From positions 1 through 5,305 of the forward strand of contig CAVDMV010000039.1 of the NCBI GenBank assembly GCA_963610315.1: DNA of 5,305 bases, in the 5' to 3' direction. Positions 4,287 through 5,305 of this stretch are shown here, one piece after another. The position numbers were made by a program, and so were the translations under genes. Position 1 is the stretch's first letter. The number at the start of each line of letters is the position of its first letter. The stretch is from UBA3210 sp963610315. GTDB taxonomy: Bacteria; Bacillota_I; Bacilli_A; RFN20; CAG-449. Under the pieces are notes generated by a model. That model worked only from the letters and a program-made list of their open reading frames with translations. It did no database searches and was not told where the DNA came from.

Positions 4287-4658
4287 TTTATTCAACCTCC
4301 TTAGTACAGAAGGTTAATGTCCTTATTTCCTTGATGAAGAAACAGACATGGAGTAGTCTTAGAACCTTCTTAATACAGAAGGTTAATGTCCGGTAAATAC
4401 TCCGATCACGAAGTAATATATAAGTCTTAGAACCTTCTTAATACAGAAGGTTAATGTCCAGCTTGCAGAATCTACACAAAGAATGATAGGTCTTAGAACC
4501 TTCTTAATACAGAAGGTTAATGTCCTTTAAAAAGAGACTATCTACATATTTGAAAGTCTTAGAACCTTCTTAATACAGAAGGTTAATGTCCTCAATTGTA
4601 GCACGACATCATGCTGAATACTGTCTTAGAACCTTCTTAATACAGAAGGTTAATGTCC
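4287..4658 (-). CRISPR. CRISPR array, six 36-nt repeats and five spacers, between cas1 and cas2
   Basis: Repeats lie at 4287-4322, 4356-4391, 4424-4459, 4490-4525, 4556-4591 and 4623-4658. The last five are identical; the first has 7 mismatches, nearly all in its left half. Spacers are 33, 32, 30, 30 and 31 nt from left to right and unrelated to one another. In crRNA sense (minus strand) the repeat is GGACATT, stem AACCTTCT, loop GTATTA, stem AGAAGGTT, tail CTAAGAC. The degenerate copy at the cas2 end marks the old end, so the leader is at the cas1 end, in line with the promoter at 4689-4717 and the terminator at 4254-4283. The stable stem and CTAAGAC tail resemble type VI-A repeats, while the complement starting GTCTTAGAAC resembles type II. 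The type is left open because the effector is not in view. Confidence 0.97.
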
Positions 4659-4659
4659 T

Positions 4660-4681
4660 CCACGTAAGAATACTTACGTGG
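4660..4681 (-). repeat. Perfect 9-bp hairpin abutting the leader-proximal repeat
   Basis: CCACGTAAG (4660-4668) and CTTACGTGG (4673-4681) enclose AATA, one base away from the newest repeat. No T-tract follows on either strand, so it is not a standard terminator. It lies where the predicted pre-crRNA starts, so it would cap the 5' end of the transcript. It could also be the leader anchor seen by the integration complex. Confidence 0.7.
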
Positions 4682-4688
4682 TAAATAA

Positions 4689-4717
4689 ATAATAATACAT
4701 GTATTAAATAATTTCAA
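4689..4717 (-). promoter_or_regulatory. Predicted CRISPR array promoter overlapping the cas1 stop codon
   Basis: On the minus strand TTGAAA (4712-4717) and TATTAT (4689-4694) are separated by exactly 17 bp. The predicted start falls near 4682, at the foot of the hairpin before the first repeat. The -35 hexamer is inside the last codons of cas1, and only 45 nt separate the cas1 stop from the first repeat. The leader must therefore share sequence with the cas1 coding region. Confidence 0.6.
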
Positions 4718-5305
4718 TATATCCAATATTAGTTTTATCGTTCAAAGCTTTTATGATACTTAAAACATACTCTTTAATTGCATTAATTACAGTATATTTT
4801 TTACCATTGTATAATATCGGTTCATAAATAAGATTAACTAGTGAGTTTTTATAATCGTTATCAAATATAACGTCTTTAGTTTTATAAACATATAGGTCAA
4901 TTAGTGGTCTAAATGGTTCAATAATATCATAAGTTAAATTCAAATTATTAGTTTTAGCTTTATGATTAATACCTATCTCAGTTAAATATCCATGTGAAAT
5001 TATTTCATTTGTTATTAAAGCCGCGATAATTGCATAACCATAATTGAGTTTAATATTAATTTCATCATGTCTATCTCTTCTATTAAATGTTGATCCAAAC
5101 AATTTATAAAAATACTTTCTAGCGACAAATGCTTCGTTTCTAGTAATTGTATATTTCTTTAAATCCAATAAATAATCGCCATAAGCATTTGATTCATGAA
5201 ATAAAAATTTAATTATCCTTTCTTGATTTTCTATTTTATTTTTAATAATAGATAATGAAGTTTCTAATTTATCATTTTTATTCCATAATATTTGTTTATT
5301 AATAG
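4704..5305 (-). CDS. cas1: CRISPR-associated endonuclease Cas1, type II-like, N-terminal part outside the window
   Basis: The frame is open from the right edge to TAA at 4704-4706, giving 199 residues; full-length relatives have roughly 290-300, so about 95 N-terminal residues are missing. The frame continues unbroken upstream of the TTG at 5166-5168 (QILWNKNDK, IENQERIIKFLF), so that TTG is not the start. The catalytic metal site is complete in the visible part: Glu57 in RNEAFVARKYFYKLFG, His114 in LTEIGINHKA and Glu129 in YDIIEPFRPLID (fragment numbering). Spacing of 57 and 15 residues is close to that of type II-A Cas1. LNYGYAI and EPFRPLID are typical of the type II Cas1 clade, which from memory also includes some type VI-A Cas1 proteins. 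Cas1 with Cas2 inserts new spacers at the leader end. Directly downstream is the array, not cas2. Confidence 0.96.
   Translation of the reverse strand, partial: INKQILWNKNDKLETSLSIIKNKIENQERIIKFLFHESNAYGDYLLDLKKYTITRNEAFVARKYFYKLFGSTFNRRDRHDEINIKLNYGYAIIAALITNEIISHGYLTEIGINHKAKTNNLNLTYDIIEPFRPLIDLYVYKTKDVIFDNDYKNSLVNLIYEPILYNGKKYTVINAIKEYVLSIIKALNDKTNIGYIEII

Noticed and set aside
4660..4681. Intrinsic terminator of cas1
   Set aside because: The hairpin is perfect but no T-tract follows on the minus strand; the next bases are the first CRISPR repeat.
5166..5168. TTG as the start of cas1
   Set aside because: The frame stays open to the right edge and the upstream residues continue to look like Cas1. 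The gene is truncated by the window, not started here.
234..5305. Alternative genetic code with TGA read as Trp
   Set aside because: The Trp codons checked in several genes are TGG and every gene reads open under the standard bacterial code. The lack of TGA stops among eight genes is too small a sample to mean more.

Overview
This window is very AT-rich, with compact minus-strand genes, AGGAGG-type ribosome binding sites, intrinsic terminators and near-consensus vegetative promoters. It looks like a low-GC Firmicutes chromosome (Bacilli, Erysipelotrichia or Mollicutes-like; the exact lineage cannot be read from the sequence). All supported protein genes lie on the minus strand, so the genetic order runs from right to left. 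Stops are TAA (5) and TAG (3), and the Trp codons checked are TGG, so the standard bacterial code fits.

Right third (about 3841-5305): a CRISPR-Cas adaptation module with an unusual layout. The 3' two thirds of a type II-like cas1 runs off the right edge with its three catalytic residues intact. Next comes a CRISPR array of six 36-nt repeats and five 30-33 nt spacers, then a bidirectional terminator, then cas2 with its own strong promoter and terminator. The array therefore sits between cas1 and cas2. The only degenerate repeat is at the cas2 end, and a promoter-like sequence overlaps the cas1 stop codon. The leader end is thus at cas1 and the array should be transcribed on the minus strand. 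Read that way, the repeat folds into an 8-bp hairpin and ends in CTAAGAC, recalling type VI-A (Cas13a) repeats. Its complement starts GTCTTAGAAC, recalling type II repeats. The effector gene is outside the window.

Middle (about 2256-3830): a probable operon. A 38-codon ORF with a very hydrophobic N-terminus (outside the usual ORF size limits) is followed by an FtsH-like M41 metalloprotease. That protease keeps the HEIGH zinc motif but its AAA+ domain has lost both the Walker A and Walker B residues, and it has no membrane helix of its own. Upstream lie four tandem 10-bp repeats and a plus-strand intrinsic terminator that has no plus-strand gene to serve, which suggests an antisense RNA.

Left half (about 1-2256): two small XRE-type helix-turn-helix genes, each ending inside a perfect hairpin and preceded by related inverted repeats, then two uncharacterised genes 20 nt apart. 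The first of these is a 143-residue CGHVG...PRVKH protein and the second a 222-residue hypothetical. A long hairpin terminator closes the unit near the left edge. The regulators plausibly control nearby genes, but that is inference.
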